NCBI GenBank assembly: GCA_026225945.1
Contig: JAMJFZ010000699.1
Span: forward strand, 1,005,001 to 1,069,000
Source: Cricetomys ansorgei
Lineage: Eukaryota; Chordata; Mammalia; Rodentia; Nesomyidae
DNA: 64,000 nucleotides
Reading direction: 5' to 3'
The notes below the pieces were generated by a model. The model was not told the DNA's origin and searched no databases. It saw nothing but the letters and a program-made list of their open reading frames with translations. Positions 53,830 through 63,980 of the stretch are shown here, piece by piece (the stretch's first letter is position 1; each line of letters begins with the position of its first letter). A program made the position numbers and the translations under genes.

Positions 53830-54110
53830 TCCTATAATACATCTCACCAGTTTTTCTCCTAAGCATCTTTTGTCTGTTCTCGGCTTGATTTCAAAGTACT
53901 GTGTTGCACTGAGTCACCATATCTTCTTTGTTACTCCTACTCTATGGAAATTTACCAATATTTCCTTCTTTTTTCCTTACTTGACAATTTTAAACTATTG
54001 ATGGATAGTTCCTATGTAGAGTGTCTCCCCATTTGAGTTTGTCTGTTTCTTTCAGTTTAGATTGGGAATGCATACTTTGGAGATCAAAAACACAGAAGTC
54101 AACTGCCTTT
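53830..54110 (-). mobile_element. Ancient L1M 3' UTR, antisense, piece 2
   Basis: 'gagtgtctccccatttgagt', 'ttgtctgtttctttcagttt', 'agattgggaatgcatacttt', 'ggagatcaaaaacacagaag' continue piece 1. Confidence 0.75.
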
Positions 54111-54174
54111 CTCATTACAATATAACAAAAGTTCAAAGTATGAACTTAGCCAACTGGTAATGTTATCCTTCTTT

Positions 54175-54245
54175 CTATTTTCCAGTACTTTGGCCTCTGA
54201 GCATGCTAAGCAAGCACTCTATACTATGCGACACTCTCACCAATG
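54175..54245 (-). mobile_element. ID SINE fragment
   Basis: 'cctctgagcatgctaagcaa', 'gcactctatactatgcgaca' are the reverse ID core, decayed. Confidence 0.6.
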
Positions 54246-54299
54246 TTAGCCTTGTTACATGGTTAATGAGATTTCTGGCAGGTTTCTCCAGGGCAAAGC

Positions 54300-54525
54300 T
54301 ACTCTTTTTTACTTATGTTTTTATATTTTATATTTATTTTGCAGACAGGAAATCAAACTCACCATGCAGCTGTGGATGACCCTGAACCTGTAAGCCTCCT
54401 GCCTCCATCTCCCTAGTTGTTAGATCATGGGTATGAGTCAGGAGTTTTATGTAGTATCACTGAGCATCAAACCTAGGGCTTTCTGCATGCTATGCAAGCA
54501 GTCTACTGAGTGAGCTCCAGACCCT
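54300..54525 (-). mobile_element. ID-B1 composite SINE (B4 group)
   Basis: B1 half decayed ('gcagacaggaaatcaaactc', 'cctgcctccatctccctagt'), ID half clear ('catcaaacctagggctttct', 'gcatgctatgcaagcagtct'). The order on plus is B1 then ID, as expected for a minus-strand ID_B1. Confidence 0.65.
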
Positions 54526-54529
54526 GTTC

Positions 54530-54730
54530 ATTTTATTTTTTAAAAAGTTATTATGTTGAGATTGTTATAGGTTCATGTGAAGTTGACAATGGAATATAGA
54601 GAGCCCTTGTGAATTCTGAAGTGTTCCCTTTCTTTAATATATTTTATGTGACTACATTATAACATCAAAACCAGGAAACTAACAATGGTACAAACTATAC
54701 GTACAACCTTATGCCATTGGATTATGTAAA
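54530..54730 (-). mobile_element. L1M 3' UTR, antisense, piece
   Basis: 'gttataggttcatgtgaagt', 'attataacatcaaaaccagg', 'aaactaacaatggtacaaac'. Interrupted by the next SINE. Confidence 0.65.
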
Positions 54731-54734
54731 TTAT

Positions 54735-54965
54735 ATTCTTTGTTTTTTATTTTGTTCATTCATTTGTGTATTTGTTTGTTTTGAGATAGGGTCTCATGTA
54801 GCTTATGTTGGCCTTGAATTAACTGTATAACTGAGGGTGTCTTTGAACTCTGACCCTCCTACTTCCACCCACTGAATGCTGGAAGTACAGGGTGCACCAC
54901 CATGCATAGCTTTTGCAGTGCTGAGGATTGAGCCCTGAGCTTCCTACATATAACGTAAAGACCAA
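54735..54965 (-). mobile_element. ID-B1 composite SINE (B4 group)
   Basis: 'ttgttttgagatagggtctc', 'gaatgctggaagtacagggt', 'gcaccaccatgcatagcttt' (B1), then 'gtgctgaggattgagccctg', 'agcttcctacatataacgta' (ID). Inserted into the L1M. Confidence 0.75.
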
Positions 54966-54974
54966 CTCAATTAC

Positions 54975-55405
54975 ATTCTATAGTACCCTTGAAGAAGAAA
55001 TACTGTAGCACTCAAAGATCATTTTCATGTTCCTGCTTTGTAGTTATAACCTCTACTCCCAACATCTCTAGCACCCAGAAACCACCAATTTATTGTATAT
55101 ATTTTAATTTTATCATTCTCAAGATTATATAAATGGAACTAACCAGTATGTTACTTTATGAAATTGTCTTTTTCACTGCTCATCAGCATGCTAGTCATCA
55201 TTCAAGATTCATGTATTTGTAATTTATTCTTTTCATGGCTATTAGCCCACATTCTGAATGTCCCTTAATTTGTTCAACAATTCATTTGCTTAAGTGCCTC
55301 TGGATTATTCCTGTGTTTCGTTTATTACAAATATCTCTGATATAAATATATTCAATTACATATTTTTGCAAAGCTATAAGTTTTCATTTCTTTGAAATAC
55401 ATGGG
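54975..55405 (-). mobile_element. L1M 3' UTR, antisense, continued
   Basis: 'agattatataaatggaacta', 'ttcttttcatggctattagc', 'tgttcaacaattcatttgct', 'ggattattcctgtgtttcgt', 'tctttgaaatacatgggcaa' give the usual L1M order. Confidence 0.8.
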
Positions 55406-55408
55406 CAA

Positions 55409-55410
55409 GT

Positions 55411-55464
<54 letters not shown>

Positions 55465-55832
55465 GATAGATAGATAGACAATAGATAGATAGATGATAGA
55501 TAGATAGATGATAGATAGACAGATAGATGATATATAGATAATAGATAGATGATAGATAGATAGATAGATGATAGAGAGATAGATAGATAGATGATAGATG
55601 ATAGATAGATAGATGATAGATAGATAGATAGATGATAGAGAGATAGATAGATAGATGATAGATGATAGATAGATAGATGATAGATAGATAGATAGATGAT
55701 AGATAGATAGATGATAGATAGATAGATAGATAGATAGATGATAGATAGATAGATAGATAGATAGATGATAGATAGATAGATAGATGATAGATAGATGATA
55801 GATGATAGATAGATAGATGATAGATAGATGAC
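55409..55832. repeat. 424-bp (GATA)n array with higher-order structure
   Basis: Long GATA tract, broken at regular intervals by GATGATA and occasional GAC or GAGAGA. The rare 'gatagagag' variant occurs at 55570 and again at 55634; the text after both copies is the same, giving a 64-bp higher-order unit. The array sits at the edge of an L1M and is the largest simple repeat in the window. Confidence 0.98.
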
Positions 55833-56079
55833 AGAAACTTGTGATCTGTAATATTTGATTTAACAGTTAATATTAGTAGTTAAGATTATCATAAAAAACC
55901 CATGTTTGCCTCCACATGCCTATTAAGGAAAGTGAGATTACCTGGCAAATAGCTGCCAGCAAACTACCATAACTTGTAAATTTATTGTTATTCTTTAAAT
56001 TCTGACATTGTGGAAAGACTAAGTGCATGTGAGTCCCTGATTTTAATCTCCAATACTGTGACAGAAGTTAAACAAACAG
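55833..56079. other. Unassigned spacer
   Basis: No feature recognised. Confidence 0.3.
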
Positions 56080-56215
56080 AAAAGTCAGTTGGGCACTATA
56101 TTTCTGCGTACTCTATTCTGTCTCACTCGTTTGTGTATCTATTCCCTTTGCCAATATCACATGGTATTAATTGCTGAAGCTATGTAGTTAGTGATGTATT
56201 GAGACATCTACGATG
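56080..56215 (-). mobile_element. L1M ORF2-region fragment, antisense, piece 1
   Basis: 'tactctattctgtctcactc', 'gtttgtgtatctattccctt', 'tgctgaagctatgtagttag' match the L1 antisense block 'tattttgttccattggtctatgt...tactgtagctttgtagta'. Confidence 0.65.
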
Positions 56216-56250
56216 ATTCTTGCAACTTCAGTACTCTTTTAATAATATTT

Positions 56251-56445
56251 CTAGCAGGCTGGAGAAATGGCTCAGTGGTTAAGAGTACTGGCTGTTCTTC
56301 TAGAGGACTCAGGTTCAATTCCCAGCATGTATATGGCAGCTCACAACTATCTGCAACTCCAGCTCCAGGAGATCCAACACCCTCACACAGACATACATGC
56401 AGGCAAAACATCAATACACATAAAATAAAAATAAATAAAGCATTT
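56251..56445 (+). mobile_element. B2 SINE, full length
   Basis: 'ggctggagaaatggctcagt', 'ggttaagagtactggctgtt', 'caggttcaattcccagcatg', 'gcagctcacaactatctgca', 'caccctcacacagacataca', tail 'aaaataaataaagcattt'. Close to the consensus; inserted in an L1M. Confidence 0.95.
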
Positions 56446-56560
56446 AAAATAGTTTAAAAATAATTTAAGCTATTCTAGGACATATGTTTTTTCATATAAA
56501 TTGCTTGATAATCTTGCCATTTCAATCCCCCAAGGAGAAATGACTAGTCTTATTCTTAAA
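56446..56560 (-). mobile_element. L1M fragment, antisense, piece 2
   Basis: 'agctattctaggacatatgt', 'tttttcatataaattgcttg' continue the antisense L1 read interrupted by the B2. Confidence 0.55.
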
Positions 56561-57109
56561 ATCTGAACAAACTGAAAATTAATTATTTTTTTCATACTCA
56601 GAGAACTGAGGCTGTGAGCAGATCAGCATTTCAAAACTTGGAGAACCAAGAACATCTGGGGAGATACAGTTGCAAATTGCTCCCCTGGAGAAAAGGTCAC
56701 TGGACTCAAACTCGTGTAAATAAATACTCAAAGTGGTTGTTGCAAGAAGGGGCTAGAGGCTGTGTGTGGATTACTCTGATAGTAAGTAGAATGTTAGGAG
56801 TTCAGACAGAGGATCACCTCCATAATTTTATGGGACTCACCTTCTATGAAATTAACAGAATCCTTCCAGTAAAGGTCTAAAGAAGTTCTTGAAGATCTGG
56901 TAAAGAGAGTAAAGAGTCCTTGTAATGTAATATGCCTAGATCCTTATCCATATCAGGGGACTGGCTGATGAGAAAAAGGGCTTTGCCAGACAATTACGCA
57001 TGCTGAAGAAGGGCTCTCTTCCTACTGTAGCCCCCTTGTAGCCTTGTAGGAAAACAGGGACAAATTACAATTTCTCAAAGGAAGGTAAAATGGGACAGGA
57101 TTTATAAAG
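56561..57109. other. Unassigned sequence
   Basis: An 88-codon frame at 56614-56880 opens here without domain, codon or splice support; considered non-coding. Confidence 0.35.
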
Positions 57110-57420
57110 CAAGAAAGAAAAGATATACACCAGAATTCTTATCAGAAACGATTAAAATAAAAAGAGTAGCATGAAATAATGAATCTCAAATGAAAACTAA
57201 TTCACCGTTGCAGAATTCTACATCCAGTAAAATTATGCTTTCAGGTGAAAGGGAAACAATTTCTCAGGAAAGAAAAAAAAAAAAAAACTTGAGAAAAACG
57301 AAAACAGACCTGTCCTGCTGGAAATAGTAGAAGTCTTTCATAGGAAAAGGGATTGGGTTCAGTGCTTAAGAAAAGATAGAATACTGCAGATAGTTTAAAT
57401 GATGTTAGGGTTAAGAAATA
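57110..57420 (+). mobile_element. Old L1M/HAL1-type fragment
   Basis: 'ccgttgcagaattctacatc', 'cagtaaaattatgctttcag', 'gaaatagtagaagtctttca' follow the ancient L1 segment also seen at 39200. Confidence 0.55.
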
Positions 57421-57425
57421 TTCAA

Positions 57426-57575
57426 AACTGGGTGTGGTGGTACATGCCTTTAATTCCCACACTAAGGAGGCAGACGCAGACAGATCTCAGTGAGTTCATG
57501 GCCAGCATGGTCTACGAAGTGAGGTCCAGGACAGCTGGGGCTATATATAGAGACCCTGTCTCAAAAACAAAATAA
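57426..57575 (+). mobile_element. B1 SINE, full length
   Basis: 'gggtgtggtggtacatgcct', 'aaggaggcagacgcagacag', 'catggccagcatggtctacg', 'gagaccctgtctcaaaaaca'. Confidence 0.95.
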
Positions 57576-58399
57576 AAGAAGACAAATAGCTGCATTCATT
57601 TATGATAGGTTTGGTTCTGTTCAAATCAGCTCCCAGGTTTTCAGAGCTCCCATAAAAGACTATCCATAAAGATACTGACCCAACAGCTGAGAGGAAGTGA
57701 CTAAACTGGGTTCCATTGCCTAAGTTCATGAAAGTATGGAGCCCACAATAAGTATGCCCTATGTTTTGAAGAAAATCTCCCATTCTCCTTTCTATGGGAG
57801 TCTAAGTCCTGTCTCTTCCTGTTAGTCATGTTTTGGCCCAACTTGTTCAGTGTGACTGAATGTAAGACACATCTGAACTAGTGCAGGTGCTGTCTAAGCC
57901 CTGGAAACCTCCTATCTGAGATTCTTCTGCTCTCTTCTGTTTTACCCACCACCAAGTCAGGCTCTCAGCAAAGCTCCCAGGGAGTTTTCAGGCAGCTACA
58001 AGGGTCCTGAGTCCAGTACTATTCAGGTAAATTTCAGTGCTAGAATGCATAAATGTTCTAACTTCTAGACCTCAAAATAACACACTCTTCAAGGTGTTTC
58101 TTTCCTTGTTATTTAACCTGGACTCTTATTAGAACATTTAGCCTCCACTAACAGCTATGCTTGCTATATAACAGGCCCCCATTCAGTTTGTAGTTTGAAA
58201 AAAAAGAAAGATTCACCTTTGGCCTGCTCATAGTTTACATCTTAAATTCTCTCTCCTAACTTTCATTGCTTATTTTGGTTTAAGACTTGAGCATAACAGC
58301 TCTAATATTCTTTTTCAAATACTTATTAGAACCAAATATGATATTTTATATCAAAGTAACTATAGTTATAACAAGGCAAGGAGAAATAAAATGAGAATG
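57576..58399. other. Unassigned 0.8-kb stretch
   Basis: No element recognised; frames of 73-80 codons lack support. Confidence 0.35.
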
Positions 58400-58406
58400 T
58401 GTATAC

Positions 58407-58407
<1 letters not shown>

Positions 58408-58457
<50 letters not shown>

Positions 58458-58462
58458 ACACC
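58408..58462. repeat. (CA)n microsatellite
   Basis: About 22 pure CA repeats then CATACACACACC. A TA-rich alternating tract follows at 58620-58654. Confidence 0.96.
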
Positions 58463-58799
58463 ACAAATAAATAATTTTTTATAGGAACTGGATCTCTGAA
58501 CTTTGAAGAATAAATTTTCTTTGTATCAGGTTATGTGACCAGGACAAGTTACTTTACATCTTTGTACCCAAGATCTATTCTCTGTCCTCCTTTCAGCCCA
58601 GAAGGTTAACCCAGATCCATATATATTATATATACATATACATATATATGCATATTTAATTGGCTCTTGGGTATTTATTGAGTTTGGCCAATTGGATTTC
58701 TTTTTCTTTGTTTCTTCCTACTTGTAGAATCACCCTCTGAAGTAGTTGAGTATATCCTTCAAACATCACCCAACTCTATGCTTCTTAAAACTGTTATGA

Positions 58800-59060
58800 A
58801 AGACTTTCTAAATAGCTTCTTTGTAGGCTCTATTTCCTGTTATTCCCTTGGTCTTAGATATGGACTGATGAAATAGCTTCACCATTGTAACCATAATGTT
58901 ACATAAGGTTGCAAAAGATTACACTATCCCTGAACCCTTCCCATCCCTTGTAAAATAACCTTTTTACTGAACCCTCTCAAATACTTCCATTTCTACACAG
59001 AATCTGTTTGGTATGAAATTCTTGACTAATATTTGCTCTTTTTCCTCTTCTCTTTAAGAT
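58800..59060 (+). repeat. Unnamed repeat module, copy A
   Basis: Shares with 60338-60472 the order 'cttcaccattgtaa/tttcaccgttgcta', 'ttactgaaccctctcaaata/ttactaaactctttctcaaa', 'atctgttt' and the exact 13-mer CTTGACTAATATT (59021-59033). Possibly the 3' end of an LTR; family not recognised. Confidence 0.5.
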
Positions 59061-59394
59061 GGAAGTGCCTATATCATATGCTTGTCATCAGAATATAAGA
59101 GAGAAAACTTACATAAAGGCAACTAAACATGTCTGGCACAAAGTAGATGTTGAAATAATTCGTTTATATTTCATCTTCTTCAAAAATTACCTTGTTTTTT
59201 ACATTACTACTTATGATATAGGTAATTTTTCAAAAATTGCATCATATTTCTAAACTTTAATTTCTACATTTGTGAGAGTGCATTGAACTCTTGTGCAATA
59301 AATAGTAGCCACCTACTATGTACTATGGTTTCTTCTCAATAGAGTTAAGACTTCTGCTTATTTCCAATCATTGTTGTAAAGATAAAAATGAAAT

Positions 59395-59565
59395 GATGGG
59401 ATGTTACCTCACCATAAATAATGAAATCCTGTTAGTTGTGGCAGCTTAGATGAGCCTAGAGCATAGTATGCTAACTAAAATAAGCCAAACATGGAAAGAC
59501 AAATGCATTTTCTCACCTATGTGTTGCAGATAAAAAAGTTTGTCTCTGAACTCAAGAGAACATCA
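59395..59565 (+). mobile_element. Ancient L1M 3' fragment
   Basis: 'ggcagcttagatgagcctag', 'atgctaactaaaataagcca', 'gaaagacaaatgcattttct' match the L1 block 'atggatgaagctagag...taagtgaaataagccaggcacagaaagacaa'. Confidence 0.65.
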
Positions 59566-61915
59566 TGAGAACCATGATCAAGCTGGCTTCATTCCAGGAA
59601 TGTGTGGATGGTCCAACACACATACGTCAATAACTATAACCTACCACAAAAACAGAGTAAAAGACAAAAACACATGATTGTCTCATTAGATGCAGAAAAT
59701 GCCTTTGATAAAACCCATCATATGTTTATGATAAAAATTCTGGAGAGAATAGGAACAAGAGGGACATATCCTAACCCAATAAAGGCAATTTCAAGCAAGC
59801 CAAAGCCAACATCATTTTAAATGGAGAGAAACATAAAGCATTTCCTCTAAAATTGGGAACAAGCGAAGGATATCCTTTCTCTCCATAGCTGTCCAATGCA
59901 GTGTTTGAAGTCTAGAGCAACTAAAGGAGATCGAGGGGAGACAAATAAGAAGTGAAGAAGTTAAAGTACCTTTATTTGCAGATGATACAATTGTATACAT
60001 AATAGCCCTAAATCTCTACCAGGAAACTTTCAACAGCTGGTAAGGACTTTCAGTAAGGTAGCAGTATACAAAATTAACACACACATTTTCTTTTCCAGAT
60101 ATGACAAACAGACTGAGAAGGAAATCATGGAAATGGTATCTTTCATTCACAACAGCCTCAAAAATATCTTGAGATAATACTAACCAAGCAAGTGAAAGAC
60201 TTATAGAATAAAAATCTATAAAATATTGAAGAAAGAAACTGAGGAAGTCACCAGAAGATGGAAAGATCTCTCAAGCTTATGTGTAAGTAAAATTAATATT
60301 GTGAACATAGCCATCCTACCCCAAACAATCTACCACAGGATGTTTCACCGTTGCTAAGCCATTCCTGCACGTTGTAAAAGAATCTTTTACTAAACTCTTT
60401 CTCAAACTCTCTTATTTGCATATGGTATCTGTTTCATATAAAAGTCTTGACTAATATTGAGTATTCTCTTATTTCAATTCAATCTCCATCAAAATTCCAA
60501 CACAATTCTTCACAGAAATTGAAAAAACAATCTTAAACTTCACATGGAAATACTAGCCAAAAATCATCCTGAATAATAAAAGAAATGCTGGGTCTATCAC
60601 CATCCCAGATTTCAAGTAGTATGAGAGTTATCATAATGAAAACAACATGGTACTAGCAGAGGAACTGAGGAACTGATCAACGGAATCGAATTGAAGACCC
60701 AGACTCAATTCTATGCACGTATGGATGCCTGATTTTCTTTTTTGACAAAGAAGCCAAAAATGCACATCAGAGAAAAGACAGAATCATCAACAAATGGTGG
60801 TGACAAAACTGGATGTCTGCATGTAGAAGAATGTAAATATATCCATATCTATCACCTGCACAAAACAACTCAAAGTGGATCAAGTACCTCAACATAAAGA
60901 CCAGATATCCTGAATCTCATAAAAGAAAAAGGAATAGATTGGAACTGGCTGGTACAGGAAGGACTTTCTGAACAAAACCCCAATAGTGCAGGCATTAACA
61001 AAGCAATTAATATCATGGACTTATGAAAGGACACCCCCTATAAAGCCAAGTAGGCGCTTACAGTGTGAGAAAAACATTTACCAATTATGTATCAATGGAG
61101 GGTAAATGTCTAGAATATACAAAGAACTAAACAGGCTGAACATCAAGAAAGCAAATAACCTAATTTAAGAATGGAGTATAGAATTAACAGAGAGTTCTCA
61201 AAAGATGAATTCACTATGGTGGTTCCTTGGGAAGCTGAAAATAGATTTACCTCAAGATTTACCAAAGGACTCTACATCTTCCTGTAGAGATACATGTTCA
61301 TCCATGTTCATCGCTGCTCTATGCATGATAGCCAGAAATTGGAAACAGCCTAGATGTCTACCAACTGATGCATAAGCAATGAAAATGAGACACATTTAAA
61401 CACTGGAATATAATTCTGCTATTAAGAAAAATGGAATTATGAAATTTTCAAGTAAATGAATAGAGCTAGAAACAATCATCTTGAGTGAGGTAACCCAGAC
61501 CCAGAAAGACAAACATGGGATATTTTCTCTTATATTTGGATGTTAGTTTTTAAGCATTCATGTGCATGTTTTGTTTAGAATATCCACAGAGGTTAGGTAG
61601 CTAGTAACAACCCTGGGGAAGAGAAAATCTTCAAGAAAGGGGAAATACAGTGTTTAGAGAGGGGTAAAGAAGAAAGTAGAATAGGAAGATTAAATGGGGA
61701 TGGGGAGAAAAAGAGGAGGGAATATGAGGAGGGATCACTTACAGTGAAGGCCTTTTGAGAAGCTGTATGGAAACCTACTACTTCAGGAGGTTACTGGAAA
61801 ATATAAAACTTGTTTATATGGAGTTGGCATATAACGAGGGAACAGTGAGCCACTAGGCATCATAGGTTACCAGGTAAAATCTCCAGCAGCAGAAAGACAT
61901 TGCTACAAGGATTAA
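59566..61915 (+). pseudogene. L1 LINE, decayed ORF2 and 3' UTR
   Basis: The largest LINE remnant. ORF2 encodes the endonuclease/reverse transcriptase that copies L1 RNA at nicked DNA. A frame at 59602-59820 keeps RT text (LDAENAFDK, then FMIKILERIG). The catalytic motif FADD is readable at 59975-59986 (LFADDTIVY), in another frame, so frameshifts and stops separate the parts. Downstream order is normal for ORF2: 'gtactagcagaggaactgag', 'acttatgaaaggacaccccc', 'aaactggaacagcctaga'-like text near 61340, then 3' UTR to about 61915. The 5' end (endonuclease, ORF1) is missing. A ~135-bp foreign block sits at 60338-60472. Not functional. Confidence 0.85.
60338..60472 (+). repeat. Unnamed repeat module, copy B, inserted in L1 ORF2
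   Basis: The L1 text breaks after 'aaacaatctaccacag' and resumes at 'ttcaattcaatctccatcaa'; the block between is foreign and resembles 58800-59060, with CTTGACTAATATT at 60446-60458. Confidence 0.55.
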
Positions 61916-61917
61916 AA

Positions 61918-62170
61918 GAGAAGCCACAAACTGGGAGAAAGGAATTTAAATTTACATATCTGACACATACTTAGAATATATAAAGAACTCTCAAAAGTAA
62001 ATAGTAAGACAAATAGAACTCAAATATAGAGGAAAAATACGATAAGCAACTTCAACAAAAAATGTATAAATGGAAAATAAGCACATGAAAATAATCCCAA
62101 CACCATTAGCTATTATAATAATATTAGAGAAAGGGAAAATGAAACCCATGATCAAAAAGCACTGTGTGGT
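61918..62170 (+). mobile_element. Ancient L1M ORF2 fragment
   Basis: 'agccacaaactgggagaaag', 'catatctgacacatacttag', 'aatatataaagaactctcaa', 'aaataagcacatgaaaataa' match L1M ORF2 downstream of the endonuclease/RT. Older than the adjoining L1. Confidence 0.7.
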
Positions 62171-62555
62171 TGAGAAGTTACAACACAGAGACTTTACAGT
62201 ATGAGAAGCCTGATATTTACTTTTTAGGTTTCTAAATGTACTGACAAATAGTCATTTCCCACAGTGATCTGAATACAACTGGTATAATAGGAAGATAAAC
62301 TGTCTGAGTTTACATATCACAGTTAAATCTAATCAGAACTTGTCCGAGCATGGAACAATGCAGCTTTAGAAGTCACATGTTGCCTTCAGCCTAGGCACCT
62401 TCTTTACCCCATTTATGCCACTACATAAACACTTACCCTGTAAGGCATTTGCACCATCCTCCATCTCTTCCCTGATCACATAGTTGACAATACAACCATC
62501 TCTGATTTGAATGTTTTTGCTTCCCCACTAAAGTTTGTAATATTGAAATTTTTAA
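62171..62555. other. Unassigned; possible MLT1 start at 62505
   Basis: Only 'gatttgaatgtttttgcttc' and 'taaagtttgtaatattgaaa' (62505-62552) suggest the 5' edge of an MLT1-like LTR. The rest is unknown. Confidence 0.35.
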
Positions 62556-62811
62556 ACCTTTTCTATGCTAGTCTGTTTTCTGTTGCTATGAAAATATCTG
62601 AGAAAGCAATTTAAGGAAAGGGGTATTTATCTGGACTTCCAGTTCCAGGGATTTTGTTTAAGGGTCACTTGGCTCTGTGTTTCTGGGTGAGGCAGAGCAC
62701 TTTGGTAGGAGAGGGCAGTATAAACTGGAATTGCTCAACTCATGGTAGTAAGAAAGCAGAGAGAGAAGGTGAGAAGAATGGTGCAGGGATGAGATGCAGC
62801 ATTCAGAGGCA
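62556..62811 (-). mobile_element. MaLR LTR, antisense, piece 1
   Basis: 'tctgttttctgttgctatga', 'gaaaggggtatttatctgga', 'gggtcacttggctctgtgtt', 'gtgaggcagagcactttggt', then 'attcagaggca', where another LTR is inserted. Confidence 0.7.
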
Positions 62812-63263
62812 TGCCTCTGAAAAGGCTAACGGCTTCAGTTTTGACAAAAAGCTGGTAGGACTAAGTTTCATGTTTCTGACAACAGGCCTAAGTTTACAGT
62901 TAGCACAAGCTGTTCCCAGAAGGGCAAACTGAAAAACAATTCAAAATACTGAGAAAAACCATAAGTACAGGTGGCCAGCAACGCATCCCTCATAGGAAAT
63001 CCCCCACCCAACTCAGAATGCACCCCACTCCAAGACCAATCAGTTTAAAGGTCAGCAACTGCTTATTTTGTGAACCAATGAAAATGTACCAACTGACTTT
63101 GCCTCTAAAAATGCTATAAAAATCCCGTGTGAGCTGTTTTCGGGGTCTCACTCCTTCTCTTGCTTCATAGAGTTGAGAATGTTGACACTAGCATGCTAGC
63201 AATAAAGCCTCCTGTGTTTACATCGATCTCGAGTCCTGGTGGTCTCTCGGGGGTCTCTACCCA
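62812..63263 (+). mobile_element. ERV1-like solo LTR inserted in a MaLR
   Basis: About 452 bp. Enhancer/promoter signals in order: CCAAT at ~63038 and 63075, TATAAAA at 63115-63121, poly(A) signal AATAAA at 63201-63206, followed by a U5-like 'tggtctctcgggggtctcta'. This layout is typical of gammaretrovirus-type LTRs. The flanks GAGGCA and GAGGGCA look like a mutated duplication, longer than the usual 4-5 bp, so the exact ends are uncertain. MaLR text continues on both sides. No coding sequence; frames at 62654-62932 and 63160-63432 are incidental. Confidence 0.75.
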
Positions 63264-63440
63264 GAGGGCATGTCACCCCAATGATCTTCTTTCAACAGCC
63301 CCACTTCCCAATGGTCTATTCAGCTATCAACTCAGAATCAACTTAGAATCCACAATGATCCAGCTGCCTCTCAACATTCTATCAACAGGTGGCCAAGCCT
63401 GTAACATCAGAACTTTCAAGGAAAATTTTTAGATGCAAAT
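63264..63440 (-). mobile_element. MaLR LTR, antisense, piece 2
   Basis: 'caccccaatgatcttctttc', 'aacagccccacttcccaatg', 'gtctattcagctatcaactc' continue the MaLR read from 62811. Confidence 0.65.
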
Positions 63441-63699
63441 CATCACAAACCCAGAAACAATACTTTCAAGGGCATTTTGAGGTTAGTACACCATGGGACA
63501 GCTCCCGCAGGAATGGGATTCTTGTTTTTGAATATTTACAAAAGAAGCACAAAGGAAGGAGTTTGTTACTACCTTTTGCCTTCCACTATTTGAGGACATA
63601 AGTTTTTGGCTATTTGATCTTGAACATCTCAGAACTGAGAAATACGAAGTAACAAGTTTCTCATAACATGTTTTCTCATAGGATCCCAAACGGATTAGG
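63441..63699. other. Unassigned spacer
   Basis: No element recognised. Confidence 0.3.
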
Positions 63700-63838
63700 A
63701 GTGTTTTATTTATTTATTATTTTGTTGAGTTATGTGTTTACCACTGGGTTTTCTATGTAGCCCAGGCTGGACTTGAGCCGTCACATCTCTGCCTCAGCCT
63801 CCTGAGTACAAGTATCAGCAAATCCACCCATGCTTTGT
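63700..63838 (-). mobile_element. B1-related SINE, diverged
   Basis: 'gttttctatgtagcccaggc', 'tggacttgagccgtcacatc', 'tctgcctcagcctcctgagt' preceded by a T/A-rich tail. The 5' B1 end is eroded. Confidence 0.75.
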
Positions 63839-63889
63839 GATTCTGTTTTAATTGTCCCAGCACTTTATTAGCTCTTTCAAATTAAGGAA

Positions 63890-63980
63890 AGTGTTTTTAC
63901 ATCTTTAAGTCCCCAACACCTACCACAATGACAGGCACGTTATATGAGTTTTCATTGTGTAAATAAATGAAGAGATAGGT
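63890..63980 (+). mobile_element. Possible L2/MIR 3' tail
   Basis: 'ccccaacacctaccacaatg', 'acaggcacgttatatgagtt', 'gtgtaaataaatgaag' resemble 'agtgcctggcacatagtaggcgctcaataaatg'. Short and diverged. Confidence 0.4.

Noticed and set aside
55409..55832. CRISPR array or satellite DNA
   Set aside because: No repeat-spacer structure; tetranucleotide array with a local 64-bp duplication only.
59041..59253. Exon starting after a pyrimidine tract and AG at 59059
   Set aside because: Acceptor-like text occurs by chance at the end of a repeat module; the 64-codon frame that follows has no conserved features and no donor.
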